Of a DNA stretch of 64,000 bases, positions 17,751 to 26,545 are shown one piece after another. The DNA is taken from NCBI GenBank assembly GCA_903861835.1, contig CAIOVX010000060.1:1-64000 (forward strand). The letters are read 5' to 3'. Every line of letters starts with the position of its first letter. The first letter of the stretch is position 1. The notes under the pieces were generated by a model. That model had not been told where the DNA came from and did not search any database. It worked only from the letters and a program-made list of their open reading frames with translations. The translations under genes were made by a program, and so were the position numbers. Origin of the DNA: Candidatus Firestoneibacteriota bacterium (GTDB taxonomy: Bacteria; Oederibacteriota; D2-FULL-39-29; CAIOVX01).

Positions 17751-18502
17751 TATTCTCCCACGTGCAAGTAGGACAGAAGAGCTATAAGCCCGAATCCCGC
17801 GACGATACAAATGAACTGTCCGAGTGATCTCCACACATTATGCTCAGTCTTCAATTCCGGAATCAGATCTGATCCGGCAAGATAGATGAACCCTCCGGCG
17901 GTTATAGGCAAAAGCGCCGTCCTGAAGCCCTCGTTCACATTGCCTATCAGAAGCGATATGACCGCTCCGAGCACAGAAAGCAGGGCTGTGGAAAAATTGT
18001 AAAAGAGCGCCCTCCTCGGGGAAAGGCCGCCGTGCACAAAAGCCGAAAAATCGCCTATCTCGTGCGGCGTCTCATGCATTATCACCGCGAGAGCGGTCGC
18101 GAAACCTACCCCCGCGTTCACGGTAAAAGACGCGCCAAGGATAATGCCGTCAATAAAGTTATGGAAAAGATCCCCGGCGAAGATTATCGGAACATAGGGT
18201 TTCACGGTGCTGTTCGTAGGCCCGTGAGTTACGGACCAGTTAATGAATTTTTCCAGAACAAAAAACGCCGCTATCCCCGCGAAAACAAGCCATGCGATGT
18301 GAATCGGGTTCGGTATGAGCTTATACGCTTCCGGCAGCAGCTCAAAAAATGTATCGCCAAAAAGTCCGCCTATCGCGAAACTAACCAGATAGATAAGAAT
18401 CTTTTTGAGCACTTCCTGATTGAGCGAGAGCGTGAATATCCCTACAATCGAAACTGAGCTGACTATAACGACGCTTCCTATTGAATATATCCACTGATGC
18501 AT
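17750..18502 (-). CDS. ZIP-family divalent metal transporter
   Basis: ZIP proteins bring zinc, iron or related metals into the cytoplasm. The 250-residue protein has about eight membrane segments. The metal-site helices are present: HNFIDGIILGASF in the fourth and HETPHEIGDFSAFVHGG in the fifth. An AAGGAG ribosome site precedes the ATG. It is coupled to the MbfA-like gene by a one-base overlap. Import paired with a storage/export protein suggests iron or zinc balance; which metal cannot be read from sequence. Confidence 0.92.
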   Translation of the reverse strand: MHQWIYSIGSVVIVSSVSIVGIFTLSLNQEVLKKILIYLVSFAIGGLFGDTFFELLPEAYKLIPNPIHIAWLVFAGIAAFFVLEKFINWSVTHGPTNSTVKPYVPIIFAGDLFHNFIDGIILGASFTVNAGVGFATALAVIMHETPHEIGDFSAFVHGGLSPRRALFYNFSTALLSVLGAVISLLIGNVNEGFRTALLPITAGGFIYLAGSDLIPELKTEHNVWRSLGQFICIVAGFGLIALLSYLHVGE

Positions 18503-18531
18503 GAAGGTGTTCTCCTTTGTATTACAATAAC

Positions 18532-18544
18532 AACCGCCGCGGTT
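18532..18544. promoter_or_regulatory. Short palindrome upstream of the ZIP operon
   Basis: AACCGC and GCGGTT are perfect reverse complements around one central base, about 30 bases upstream of the ZIP start. It could be a metalloregulator operator, but it matches no consensus I recognise. Confidence 0.3.
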
Positions 18545-18581
18545 TCTGATTAGTGATTAAAATCATCTTCCGGCGGGCCGC

Positions 18582-19094
18582 TCAGACAGCAAAAAATGCC
18601 TGCGGGTATATTACTTCGCCTTTTACACAATCCAGAGCGTCGGGCGAGAGTTCGGCAAGCATGAAAGCGCTCCCCGAGTTCAATTTTGATGTAAGCCCCT
18701 TATACCCCGCAAATGTAAAACCGAACTTGCTGTAGTATTCCGGGTGACCGGAAGCGACGACGATATTATAACCGTTAATCTTGGCAAGCTCCATGCCTTT
18801 ACCCATGAGAAACCCGCCTATCCCTTGCTTTTGCGCTTTCGGCAGGACCGCAAGGCTTACCAGCGCCAGCACCGGCACCTCTTCCTCTTTTGTCTTAATA
18901 TGTATTCGGGTTAGCAGTAAATGGCCCCTAAGCTTGCCGTCTTCCTCGGCCACCAGGGAAAGCTCCGGGATAAATCCGTCAGTCCCGCGAAGGGCATCAA
19001 CAAGATTTGCCTCGTCCTTTCTGCCAAACGCGCGCAGGTTTACTTCATAAACTGCTTTAAAATCAGCCGCCGACTCCTGTCTGATTGATACCAT
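18582..19094 (-). CDS. GNAT-family N-acetyltransferase (YhbS-like)
   Basis: The 170-residue protein has the acetyl-CoA-binding motif A of the GNAT fold (LAVLPKAQKQGIGGFLMGKG), preceded by VPVLALVSLAVLP. The C-terminal YNIVVASGHPEYYSKFGF is the hallmark of the YhbS subgroup. The acceptor substrate is unknown. The start ATG has GGAGG close upstream. It appears monocistronic; the 5' side is occupied by a repeat element. Confidence 0.88.
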   Translation of the reverse strand: MVSIRQESAADFKAVYEVNLRAFGRKDEANLVDALRGTDGFIPELSLVAEEDGKLRGHLLLTRIHIKTKEEEVPVLALVSLAVLPKAQKQGIGGFLMGKGMELAKINGYNIVVASGHPEYYSKFGFTFAGYKGLTSKLNSGSAFMLAELSPDALDCVKGEVIYPQAFFAV

Positions 19095-19111
19095 AAATCC
19101 TCCTGCAATTC

Positions 19112-19397
19112 TTGAGAACCAAATCGCTTAAGTTTAAATCACAAATCTCAAGCACCAAATCACTAAAGTTCAAATCTCAAATCTCAAGCACCAAATCCCA
19201 AATAAAACAACAAAAATAAAATTACAAAATAACTTTTGAAATTCTTTGTTCTCTTGTATTTTGGTGTTTATTTGGTGCTTGGTGCTTGTGATTTGGTGCT
19301 TGCTCCTCAGGTGCTTGGTGCTTGGAATTTGGTGCTTGATCTTCTTTTGTTTCGAATTTCGTTCTTCGAATTTCGAATTTTTTCTTTTAGTTCTTAT
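19112..19397. repeat. Inverted-arm repeat element, copy 2 (AAGCACC/GGTGCTT family)
   Basis: The 303-base gap between the DUF1854 stop and the GNAT start is filled by this element. The left arm repeats AATCTCAAGCACCAAATC-like words, the right arm GGTGCTTGTGATTTGG-like words. A TTCGAATTTCG tail sits next to the DUF1854 stop. It shares exact blocks with the copy at 1-206. No gene is seen in the gap. Confidence 0.82.
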
Positions 19398-19892
19398 CTA
19401 CATTAATATTCTTTCCAACTCCGCCCTGCTTTTTGCCGGAAGTTTTTCAAATTTTGTTATCTTGTATCTGCATTTTTCCATATCGGTGAGAACCATACTG
19501 CTGTCCGCTTTGAACCTGATGCTTTCCCTTGTTGAGCCAAGGAAGAACTTCTTCCTTCCCCTGTCTGTAAGCGCATGCACTTCAAAAAACCAGTACTTAT
19601 CGAGTATCTTGTCAATGGACTTTATCTCGGGTATAAAATACCTTTTATTCAGGTCTTCTCTTACCGAGCGCTCCGCGGAAGAGGGCAGATCCCTTAGCCG
19701 GCTGATAATCCCAATTTGTTCCTGGTCAGTTCCCTTCTTTACCACCGCAGAAATAAAGTTCTCAAGATCGGTGAAGGGAAAGAGCAGCAGGAAATGGACA
19801 TTCCTGAACGCCTTCCCGTCTTCACGGGTAAGCGTTATGCTCCCATCCGCCTTCTTCTCTATCCTTATTTTTTTCGGATTAAGTAAATTCAT
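19398..19892 (-). CDS. DUF1854-family protein
   Basis: The 164-residue cytoplasmic protein matches the DUF1854 pattern: LNKRYFIPEIKSI, a Trp/Phe-containing stretch (YWFFEVHALTDRGRKKFFLG), and the C-terminal SMVLTDMEKCRYKITKFEKL ending in AKSRAELERIL. In proteobacteria this family is found beside an ABC exporter near cyanophycin genes. Here the ABC exporter lies directly upstream, at 20083-22362. The biochemical role is not known to me. GGAGAG precedes the ATG. No cyanophycin synthetase is in the window. Confidence 0.8.
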   Translation of the reverse strand: MNLLNPKKIRIEKKADGSITLTREDGKAFRNVHFLLLFPFTDLENFISAVVKKGTDQEQIGIISRLRDLPSSAERSVREDLNKRYFIPEIKSIDKILDKYWFFEVHALTDRGRKKFFLGSTRESIRFKADSSMVLTDMEKCRYKITKFEKLPAKSRAELERILM

Positions 19893-20082
19893 CAGTTCTC
19901 TCCGTTCACTCCGTCATCCTGGCATCCGCCTTCTGACTTCTGTCCTCAGTCTTCTGTCCTTTTCACTTGCGCGTCCGCTCATCCGCGCCTCTGCGCATCA
20001 ACCTTGCTGGCCTTTAAGCATCCAACCTTCTGACCCTGTACCACTCACGTGCGTTCGGGTACAGGGCACGCCCTCCAACCAT
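19893..20082. repeat. CTTCTG/TCCGC short-period repeat spacer
   Basis: The spacer between the ABC gene stop and the DUF1854 start is built of recurring words such as CTTCTGTCCT, CATCCGC and TCCAACC. Similar text fills 57843-58015. GATGGTTGGAGGG on the minus strand directly follows the ABC stop. No gene is seen. Confidence 0.65.
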
Positions 20083-22362
20083 CTATACCGCCTTCGCTTT
20101 CGACGCCTGTTTACTAAACTCTGCCTGCATCGTTATGAGCTTATGAAACAGGCCCTTCTTATCCATCAGTTCTTTGTGCGTCCCGACCTCCACAATCTTG
20201 CCGTCCTTGATGACAATTACTCTGTTGCAATTTCTAAGAGTGGAAAGCCGGTGGGCTATGGCTATGGTAGTTCTGCTCTTTGTGAGTTTTTCAAGAGCAT
20301 CCTGGATTTTTTTCTCAGTCTGGACATCGACGGACGAAGTGGCCTCGTCAAGTATCAGGATGCGCGGGTTCCGAAGAATTGCCCGCGCTATTGAGACCAT
20401 CTGTTTTTCCCCGCCTGAAAGATTATTGCCCCTTTCTCCTACATCGGTATCGTAGCCGTCAGGTTTTTTCAGAATAAATTCGTGGGCGTTCGCCGCGACC
20501 GAGGCGGCAATAACCTCTTCCTTGGTCGCGCCCGGTTTCGCATAGGCAATATTGTCGTAGATGGTCCCGTTAAACAGGAAGGTCTCTTGAAGAACTATGC
20601 CGATCTGGCTCCGCAGCTCAGAAACTTTTATGTCCTTTATATTCCTGCCGTCAATGAGTAATTCGCCATTGTTGACATCGTAGAGCCGGCAAACCAGGTT
20701 CACGAAGGTGCTTTTCCCGGCGCCGCTCCTGCCAACAAGACCAATCATTTCGTTGGGTTCTATTTTGACGGAGAGTTTCTTTATTACCGGTTTGAATTTG
20801 CTGTAGCCGAAACTGGCGTTTCTGAACTCAATTGCGCCTTTTATCTCGACGCTTCCGCCTCCGCCCTCAGGATCCTTAATCTCGGGTTCCGTATCAATGA
20901 CGTCAAAGACCCTTTCCGCGGCCGAGAGCGAATTGCCGACATTCTCTACCATCCTGGTAAGTATGAAGACAGGCCTGTAAAACATCGCAAGGTATCCTAT
21001 GTAGGCCATCAGCTGGCCTATGGTCATCTTCCCGCCGGAGACATAGGGACCGCCGATAACATAAGCAAGAATCGTCCCGAGAGTTATGAATGCGTGCAGT
21101 ATAGGGTGATAAATTCCCCACTGGTTAGAAACCTGAATGCCTGCGTCCCGGAATTCTGCGCTCCTTTTCTTGAACTTCGCGACCTCAACCTTTTCCTGCC
21201 CGAAAGCCTTAATGACCCTCATGCCGGAAACAGAATCATTAACGAGCGCGGAGAGCATCGAGCGCTTGTGGTAGAACCGAATGAAGTAATACCAGACGCG
21301 GGGAAATACCAACCCGAGAAAAATCACGGTAAATACCATGGGCAGGAACATATAGAGCGTCAGTTGCCAGTTAAGCTTGAAAAGACAGTAGCCGATGCCG
21401 AAGAAATAGAGTATCGCCTCAACGGTGAGAGGGAAAAAATCGACCAGGAATCTCTGCACTTCTCCCGTGTCTTGATTGACCCTGGAAAGAATAGCTCCGG
21501 TCTGATGCTTGTCAAAATACGAGAGGGAGAGTTCCTGCAGTTTCTCGTAGATGGCTGACCTCACATCAAAAGCCGTGCTGTAACCAAGCTTGCCGGAAAA
21601 ACGCTCCGAAAGACCCTGAAAAAATAGCTGGGCCATGCTTGAAAGAAAGAGCACCGCCGTAACTATATAGAACCAGTCCCAGTAGGGAAATTTGGAATCT
21701 GACGGCCCCGGAGAGATCCAAGGGATTAGCCTGGCAAAAGGCATCGGACCGTGATCCCTCCCTGTGTAGAAAACAAAGTCCAGAAAAAGCCTCGAGAGAT
21801 AAGGCGTGACGAGTCCTGAAAGCATAAGGAAGAGCGTGCAGGAAATAACTACCAGTATTGTTCCGGTGTGCGGTTTCGCGAACCTCATCACCCTCATCAG
21901 GGTCTTGGATTTATCAGTGCATTGAGGGCATTTATTCATGTACTCAGGGATCGGTTCGTGGCAACTCTCGCAAATAACCTTCTTAACCGAACTTTCTTTG
22001 GCTGCCACCTTACGTCCGCGGGCAAGTTCGTTTATATCATCGGCTGCCTGATAGAAGTCCGGAGTCTTGGCGTTGGAAAACATTATAACCCTGGAAACGG
22101 AGGAGCCAATCGTAAGTTCAATCACACCGCTTCCAACCAGGTCTATCGCTTCGGATTTTTTCACGGAAGCAAGGCTTATATCGTGGATGCTCCTGCCAGA
22201 CCCGGAAAGGACAATAACGCGCTTTTCCGTAACAAAGAGCCACTCCTCCCCGTATTTAGCCTCGCCGACAATATCGGAGCGGAGCGCAATAAGGAGTTTC
22301 TCTTTTGGATGGGCCTTGCGGAGTTTTTCCTGCAGATTTTCGGGTAATTTTTCTCTGTCCAT
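20083..22362 (-). CDS. ABC exporter half-transporter with PH-like and zinc-ribbon N-terminus
   Basis: The 759-residue protein has three parts. Residues 1-120 look like a bacterial PH-like beta domain (EEWLFVTEKRVIVLSGS). A zinc ribbon follows with C131, C134, C145 and C148. Then come a six-segment exporter membrane domain (about 162-480) and a nucleotide-binding domain. The latter has Walker A GRSGAGKST, Q-loop VLQETFLFNGT, signature LSGGEKQM, Walker B ILILDEATSS and AIAHRLSTL. It should work as a homodimer. The substrate is unknown; the DUF1854 gene downstream suggests a joint function. No ribosome site is seen, and a TATAAT box ends seven bases before the ATG. Confidence 0.9.
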   Translation of the reverse strand: MDREKLPENLQEKLRKAHPKEKLLIALRSDIVGEAKYGEEWLFVTEKRVIVLSGSGRSIHDISLASVKKSEAIDLVGSGVIELTIGSSVSRVIMFSNAKTPDFYQAADDINELARGRKVAAKESSVKKVICESCHEPIPEYMNKCPQCTDKSKTLMRVMRFAKPHTGTILVVISCTLFLMLSGLVTPYLSRLFLDFVFYTGRDHGPMPFARLIPWISPGPSDSKFPYWDWFYIVTAVLFLSSMAQLFFQGLSERFSGKLGYSTAFDVRSAIYEKLQELSLSYFDKHQTGAILSRVNQDTGEVQRFLVDFFPLTVEAILYFFGIGYCLFKLNWQLTLYMFLPMVFTVIFLGLVFPRVWYYFIRFYHKRSMLSALVNDSVSGMRVIKAFGQEKVEVAKFKKRSAEFRDAGIQVSNQWGIYHPILHAFITLGTILAYVIGGPYVSGGKMTIGQLMAYIGYLAMFYRPVFILTRMVENVGNSLSAAERVFDVIDTEPEIKDPEGGGGSVEIKGAIEFRNASFGYSKFKPVIKKLSVKIEPNEMIGLVGRSGAGKSTFVNLVCRLYDVNNGELLIDGRNIKDIKVSELRSQIGIVLQETFLFNGTIYDNIAYAKPGATKEEVIAASVAANAHEFILKKPDGYDTDVGERGNNLSGGEKQMVSIARAILRNPRILILDEATSSVDVQTEKKIQDALEKLTKSRTTIAIAHRLSTLRNCNRVIVIKDGKIVEVGTHKELMDKKGLFHKLITMQAEFSKQASKAKAV

Positions 22363-22369
22363 TAATGCG

Positions 22370-22398
22370 ATTATAAGTCATAAATCGACTCTATGCAA
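22370..22398 (-). promoter_or_regulatory. Promoter of the ABC exporter gene, possibly leaderless
   Basis: TTGCAT (22393-22398) and TATAAT (22370-22375) are 17 bases apart on the minus strand. Only seven bases separate the -10 box from the ATG at 22362, so the transcript would begin at about the start codon. Confidence 0.55.
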
Positions 22399-22439
22399 CC
22401 TGAAAAAACCGGACCGGCAGTCCGGGTGAGAGATAAATC

Positions 22440-23141
22440 CTACTGCAGTTCCTCTAACACGCGTTTTGCGGCGGTTTTCGGATCGTTGGCTTTCGTAATT
22501 GGACGGCCTATCACTATGTAATCGGCTCCGGCAGCAATCGCTTCGCGGGGAGTAATGATTCTTTTCTGGTCATCACCTGCAGCCCACGCGGGACGCACGC
22601 CCGGAACCACCAGTTTAAAGTCTTTCCCGCAGGCTTCCTTTATCGCCTTTATCTCCTGCCCGGAGCAGACCACCCCGTCAAGCCCGGCCTCTTTAGCCAG
22701 TTTTGCCAGTTTCAGCGCCTGCGCGTTCGCGCCAAGCGGAAGGCCCAGCTCTTCCTTCAAAACCCTGTCGTTCATGCTGGTGAGCACCGTAACACCAAGA
22801 ACAAGCGGGCTATCCTTTCCGCCCTTTGCGGCTTCGTCCGCAGCCTTCTTCATCATATCAATGCCGCCGGAAGCGTGCACATTAAACATCAGTACTCCCA
22901 GAGCCGCGGCCGCCCCGGACGCCTGGGCTACTGTGTTTGGGATATCGTGGAATTTGAGGTCAAGAAAGACTTTCCCTCCGAGAGCGGTCAGTTTTTTAAC
23001 TATGCCGGGACCCGCCGAGACAAAAAGTTCAAACCCTACTTTATAGACGCCGGCGTATTCCCTTGTCAGCGAGACCAGCTCGAGGGCCTTTGCCTCATCC
23101 GAATAATCCAGCGCTATTATTAGCCTGTCTTTTAATTCCAT
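22440..23141 (-). CDS. pyrF: Orotidine 5'-phosphate decarboxylase
   Basis: PyrF removes CO2 from OMP to give UMP, the last step of de novo UMP synthesis. The TIM-barrel motifs are IIALDYSDE, YKVGFELFVSAGP, FLDLKFHDIPNTV (with the catalytic Asp-Lys-x-x-Asp), VVPGVRP and YIVIGRPIT. I start at the ATG at 23141 (233 residues) because GGCGGGGG lies just upstream. The longer frame adds 26 unconserved residues. It belongs to the group I (bacterial, ~230-residue) form. Confidence 0.95.
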   Translation of the reverse strand: MELKDRLIIALDYSDEAKALELVSLTREYAGVYKVGFELFVSAGPGIVKKLTALGGKVFLDLKFHDIPNTVAQASGAAAALGVLMFNVHASGGIDMMKKAADEAAKGGKDSPLVLGVTVLTSMNDRVLKEELGLPLGANAQALKLAKLAKEAGLDGVVCSGQEIKAIKEACGKDFKLVVPGVRPAWAAGDDQKRIITPREAIAAGADYIVIGRPITKANDPKTAAKRVLEELQ

Positions 23142-23230
23142 TATACCCCCGCCGGCCATACGCCAAGCCGTACACATTTTAATTGCTTGCTCAAATAACT
23201 GCAAGGACAAAATATTCAACCTTTGCCCGG

Positions 23231-26200
23231 CTATTTAGCGTATTTGCTCTTATTTATCAACTCCGCGATAGCTGCGGCAAATTCATACTGGGCCCTCGGC
23301 AGGGTAAAGCCTGAAAGCATTTTCCTGGAGGCCAGAGCCTTTTTCTCTATCTCCAGGAAATGCCAACCCTCCAGGTAGGTAACCCAGAAAAGCGTTCGCT
23401 GGAAATCCTTCTTGCATTCCACAAGCAATTTCTTCAATAGCAGTTCCGCCCGGCGCCGTTTTCCCGTGAGACTGAGCGCAAGCGTGTAGTACATGAATTT
23501 TTCCGAGGCGAAATAATAGGCCGTAAAATTCCCTGAGGACCACCACTTCTCAACCTCATCCTTGCCCCTGATCTTGGCAAGAGCCTCTTTTGCGGCCCGG
23601 CTGTCGCCTCTTTTACCGGCTAAAACATATTTAAGAAACCAGCTCCTGCATTCCGTGCGCCAGTCCATTTTCTGCACGCCGATTGTCTCAGGATACAGCA
23701 TTGCCTTTTCCACGCAACGGGAAGCTTCGTCAAGGTCTTTCCCTTTAATAAGGTTCTCCGCCTTGCCGTTCCAGGCGTCCTCATAAATCTGCCGCGAGAG
23801 AAACTCCCCTTCCCAGGGATAGAACTGTTTAGACGAAAAATACTCTATTGCTTCATCGTAGCGGCCTGAGTCTACAATATATTTTGCCTTGCGTTCCATT
23901 CCTTTGGGATGTTCCAGAGCCTTTTCAGAAACTATCTTTGCGAGTCTGCTTCTTACCGGTTTGTAGCCGTAGACCGCAAGAAACCTATCCGCTTCGGCAT
24001 AAATCTCCCAGTCATCCGGATTACACTTTAGCGCCTGCTCGTAGGCGCGGGCCACTGCATCGAAGTCTTTTCTCAAACGCACAAGTCCGAGGGCGATGTT
24101 CCTGTAGACCACCTGGCTCTTTGAACCGAGTTCCTTCGCTTTATGGAAATACTTCAGGCCTTCCTCGTAGCGCAGACAGCTGAAAAGGTAATTGCCCAGA
24201 TACTCGTAGGTATTCGGCAGTCCCGGGTGCGCCTCTGCCGCACGCTCAAGTATTTCCACCGCCTCGGCCTGCCAGGGGAAAGAGCGTTTGCCTTTCGCCA
24301 GGGCTCCGATTCGGTAAGACTCCTTCGCTTCTTTGAGACAACCTAGTTTCTCAAGCGCAAATCCTTTGTAATAGTGATAGAGCGGGTAGTCAGGATATTT
24401 CCTCTTAGCTATGTTGATTATGCCGATGGTTTCCGTAAAAAGGCCTGCCTGCAGGTAGTCGGCGGCAATTTCAAGAGCTGTCTCTCTGCACCTGTGCAGA
24501 ACAGAAAGCAAGGCTGCTGTATTCCGGGGACCGTTCCTCAGCAGGTTAATCTCGTTTAGAAGCAGGGCGTCGAGCGGTTCCCGGGCCAAACAGTCAGACA
24601 CAAGATGCGCGGCTTCTTTTGTTTTTCCAAGGTGACGCAGAGCCGCCGAATAAAGACCCGCAACCTTAGGGTTATTGGCGCTTTTTGACCAGGCCTTCCC
24701 CAGCGTTTCAGCGGCTTCTTCAAAACGACCTGAAGCGAGCGAAAGTTTCCCGAGCTCCAGAAGCGCCGGCGCGCTTATATAACTGTCGTCAAGCCGGAGC
24801 TCCCTGAAGGATTCTCTTGCCTCTTCCTTCCTGCCGAGACGGCAGAGTGCCAGCCCGTGAAAGTAGTACGCCTCTCTGTTTGCGGCGTCCACTTCCTTTA
24901 TGCCCGCAAGCAGCTCGCCGGCGCGCCGGTAAAGCCCCTTCTCAAGGGAAATAACTGCAAGCCGGAGCATTGCGGGGACATATTTTGGTTTTTTTTCCAG
25001 CACATCCGCGTATTTTTTTGAAGCTTCCGTGAAGAACCTTCTCTTTTCAAGCGTAAGGCCTTCATCGTAAAGGGTTTCGACAAGACCGCGTCTTTTTTTC
25101 ACCGGCAGGGTCGGAAGCGATTCATAGCTCCCAAGTTTTGAGGCGAGGCTTTCGTACTTGAGTATTTCCAGACCGCCTTTCGAGACGGAGAGCGTAATTT
25201 TTTTGCCGCCGAGATTTGACGGGAAAGGCAAAGACTCCTTAAAAACAGCAAGCGGGGTGAGGGTTATTTTCGTTGAGTATAGCGCCCTGCCCTGCGCGGA
25301 CACTATTATGACTGCTCCCCTGATAATCCGGTTAGCTGAAATCGTCAGGTCCAGAGAAGAGGCACTGTGCCTTTGCACCATGTTCACCGCGGCTTCTTTG
25401 TTGGCGTAAACATACCCGCCGGTTCTTCTCACCGGCATAAAATACTGTTTAAACTCAGAAGTCCCGCAAGGGTTCAGGAATTCCCAGTGGAGCTGCGTAT
25501 CAAAAGGGCCGGACTGAAATTCGGCGTAAGGAGGATTGTCATCCGTTAAAAATTTTCTCCAGCGCAGGCCGTTTACGGAACCCCAGGAGAAGAACTTCTT
25601 GCCGGAAACCTCGTACCGGTCGGCCCAGTGGACCATTCCGAAATCGTAATCTTCATTGTAATAACCGAAGAAGTTTTCCGGGGAATTATGCGCAAATCCT
25701 TCAGAGGTGCTCTTCGTGTTCCTGTAATAACTTAAATCAACTCCGTTGTGCACGGGAAAATTAATTTTATTGCCTTCCCCGCCCTTCAACTTGCTTGCAG
25801 GGAAAATCAGGCGCAGGCCTTCGGTGGCGTCCACCGCGGCGTTGGCCCAGTAGTAATATCTTTCCGGCAGAACTCCGCGATTGTTTAATTTTACCGAGAG
25901 TTCCAGCGCCGAATACCCGGGATAAAGCTTCACATGTACGGTCCAGCGCATTCTCGTTACAAGGTCTATATTGCCTACCACAACTCCTGCCGAGCCGTCA
26001 GCGCTTTTTATTACCGTGCTGTCTATTGTTTCGTAGGAGGTTATGGAGTGCCCCATGGGGAAGTTAAGTTCCAGACCGCAGGCAATCCAGGTTCCCTTGG
26101 TCTGTATGAGGGCAGGCTTTATAACGCCGTTTTTGTAAAAGATATCCCTTCCGGTAACCTTATCGCTGCAGGAATACACCCTGCCGCCAAGTTCAGGCAA

Positions 26201-26401
26201 TACTATAACTTTAAGAAATTCGTTCTCGATGAAGACAGCGCGGTAAGTCCTGTCTTTCTTTGTTCCTTTCAGGTGGAGGCGCCTGGTGTAGGGATACATC
26301 CGGAGATTGCCTTCTACGGCAAGATCAGGGTTTTCGTTCTCTTCTCCGGTCTCATAGGTAGGAATTACAAGAGGACCTTCCCAGACTTTAACAGCCTTCA
26401 T
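23231..26401 (-). CDS. DUF5107 domain protein with long TPR region
   Basis: The 1056-residue protein lacks a signal peptide. Residues 1-350 match DUF5107, a galactose-mutarotase-like beta-sandwich: YPYTRRLHLKGTKKDRTY, VLPELGGRVYSCSDKVTGRD, and YYYWANAAVDATEGLRLIFP. From about residue 430 to the end, tetratricopeptide repeats of roughly 34 residues dominate (LLELGKLSLASGRFEEAAET; YYFHGLALCRLGRKEEARES). Such proteins appear in sugar-utilisation loci, and the N-terminal fold suggests binding or processing of a carbohydrate; this is family knowledge, not shown here. AAGGAG precedes the ATG. It looks monocistronic. Confidence 0.85.
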   Translation of the reverse strand: MKAVKVWEGPLVIPTYETGEENENPDLAVEGNLRMYPYTRRLHLKGTKKDRTYRAVFIENEFLKVIVLPELGGRVYSCSDKVTGRDIFYKNGVIKPALIQTKGTWIACGLELNFPMGHSITSYETIDSTVIKSADGSAGVVVGNIDLVTRMRWTVHVKLYPGYSALELSVKLNNRGVLPERYYYWANAAVDATEGLRLIFPASKLKGGEGNKINFPVHNGVDLSYYRNTKSTSEGFAHNSPENFFGYYNEDYDFGMVHWADRYEVSGKKFFSWGSVNGLRWRKFLTDDNPPYAEFQSGPFDTQLHWEFLNPCGTSEFKQYFMPVRRTGGYVYANKEAAVNMVQRHSASSLDLTISANRIIRGAVIIVSAQGRALYSTKITLTPLAVFKESLPFPSNLGGKKITLSVSKGGLEILKYESLASKLGSYESLPTLPVKKRRGLVETLYDEGLTLEKRRFFTEASKKYADVLEKKPKYVPAMLRLAVISLEKGLYRRAGELLAGIKEVDAANREAYYFHGLALCRLGRKEEARESFRELRLDDSYISAPALLELGKLSLASGRFEEAAETLGKAWSKSANNPKVAGLYSAALRHLGKTKEAAHLVSDCLAREPLDALLLNEINLLRNGPRNTAALLSVLHRCRETALEIAADYLQAGLFTETIGIINIAKRKYPDYPLYHYYKGFALEKLGCLKEAKESYRIGALAKGKRSFPWQAEAVEILERAAEAHPGLPNTYEYLGNYLFSCLRYEEGLKYFHKAKELGSKSQVVYRNIALGLVRLRKDFDAVARAYEQALKCNPDDWEIYAEADRFLAVYGYKPVRSRLAKIVSEKALEHPKGMERKAKYIVDSGRYDEAIEYFSSKQFYPWEGEFLSRQIYEDAWNGKAENLIKGKDLDEASRCVEKAMLYPETIGVQKMDWRTECRSWFLKYVLAGKRGDSRAAKEALAKIRGKDEVEKWWSSGNFTAYYFASEKFMYYTLALSLTGKRRRAELLLKKLLVECKKDFQRTLFWVTYLEGWHFLEIEKKALASRKMLSGFTLPRAQYEFAAAIAELINKSKYAK

Positions 26402-26545
26402 AAGAACTCCTTGAGGAAATTAGAAATCTGAAATTAGAAAAAAACAAACGCAGAGGGGAATAATGATGATGGCTGTTTGCTTTATCCTCTGCCGTTCGTT
26501 ATCCAGTACTTTTCTAATTTCAATATTCGAATTTCTAATTTGGAT
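26402..26545. repeat. AAATTAGAAAT inverted short repeats
   Basis: The left part has AAATTAGAAATCTGAAATTAG and the right part TTTCTAATTTC and TTTCTAATTTGG, so the ends of the spacer are complementary. The right part lies directly after the coiled-coil gene stop. A terminator-like hairpin occupies the middle. Confidence 0.7.
26437..26492 (-). terminator. Probable terminator of the coiled-coil gene
   Basis: On the minus strand GCAGAGGATAA pairs imperfectly with TTATTCCCCTCTGC across a loop of about 18 bases. GTTTGTTTTTTT follows. The long loop lowers confidence. Confidence 0.5.

Noticed and set aside
19246-20394. 382-residue plus-strand open frame
   Set aside because: It crosses a repeat element, the DUF1854 gene and the ABC gene in antisense and has no family features.
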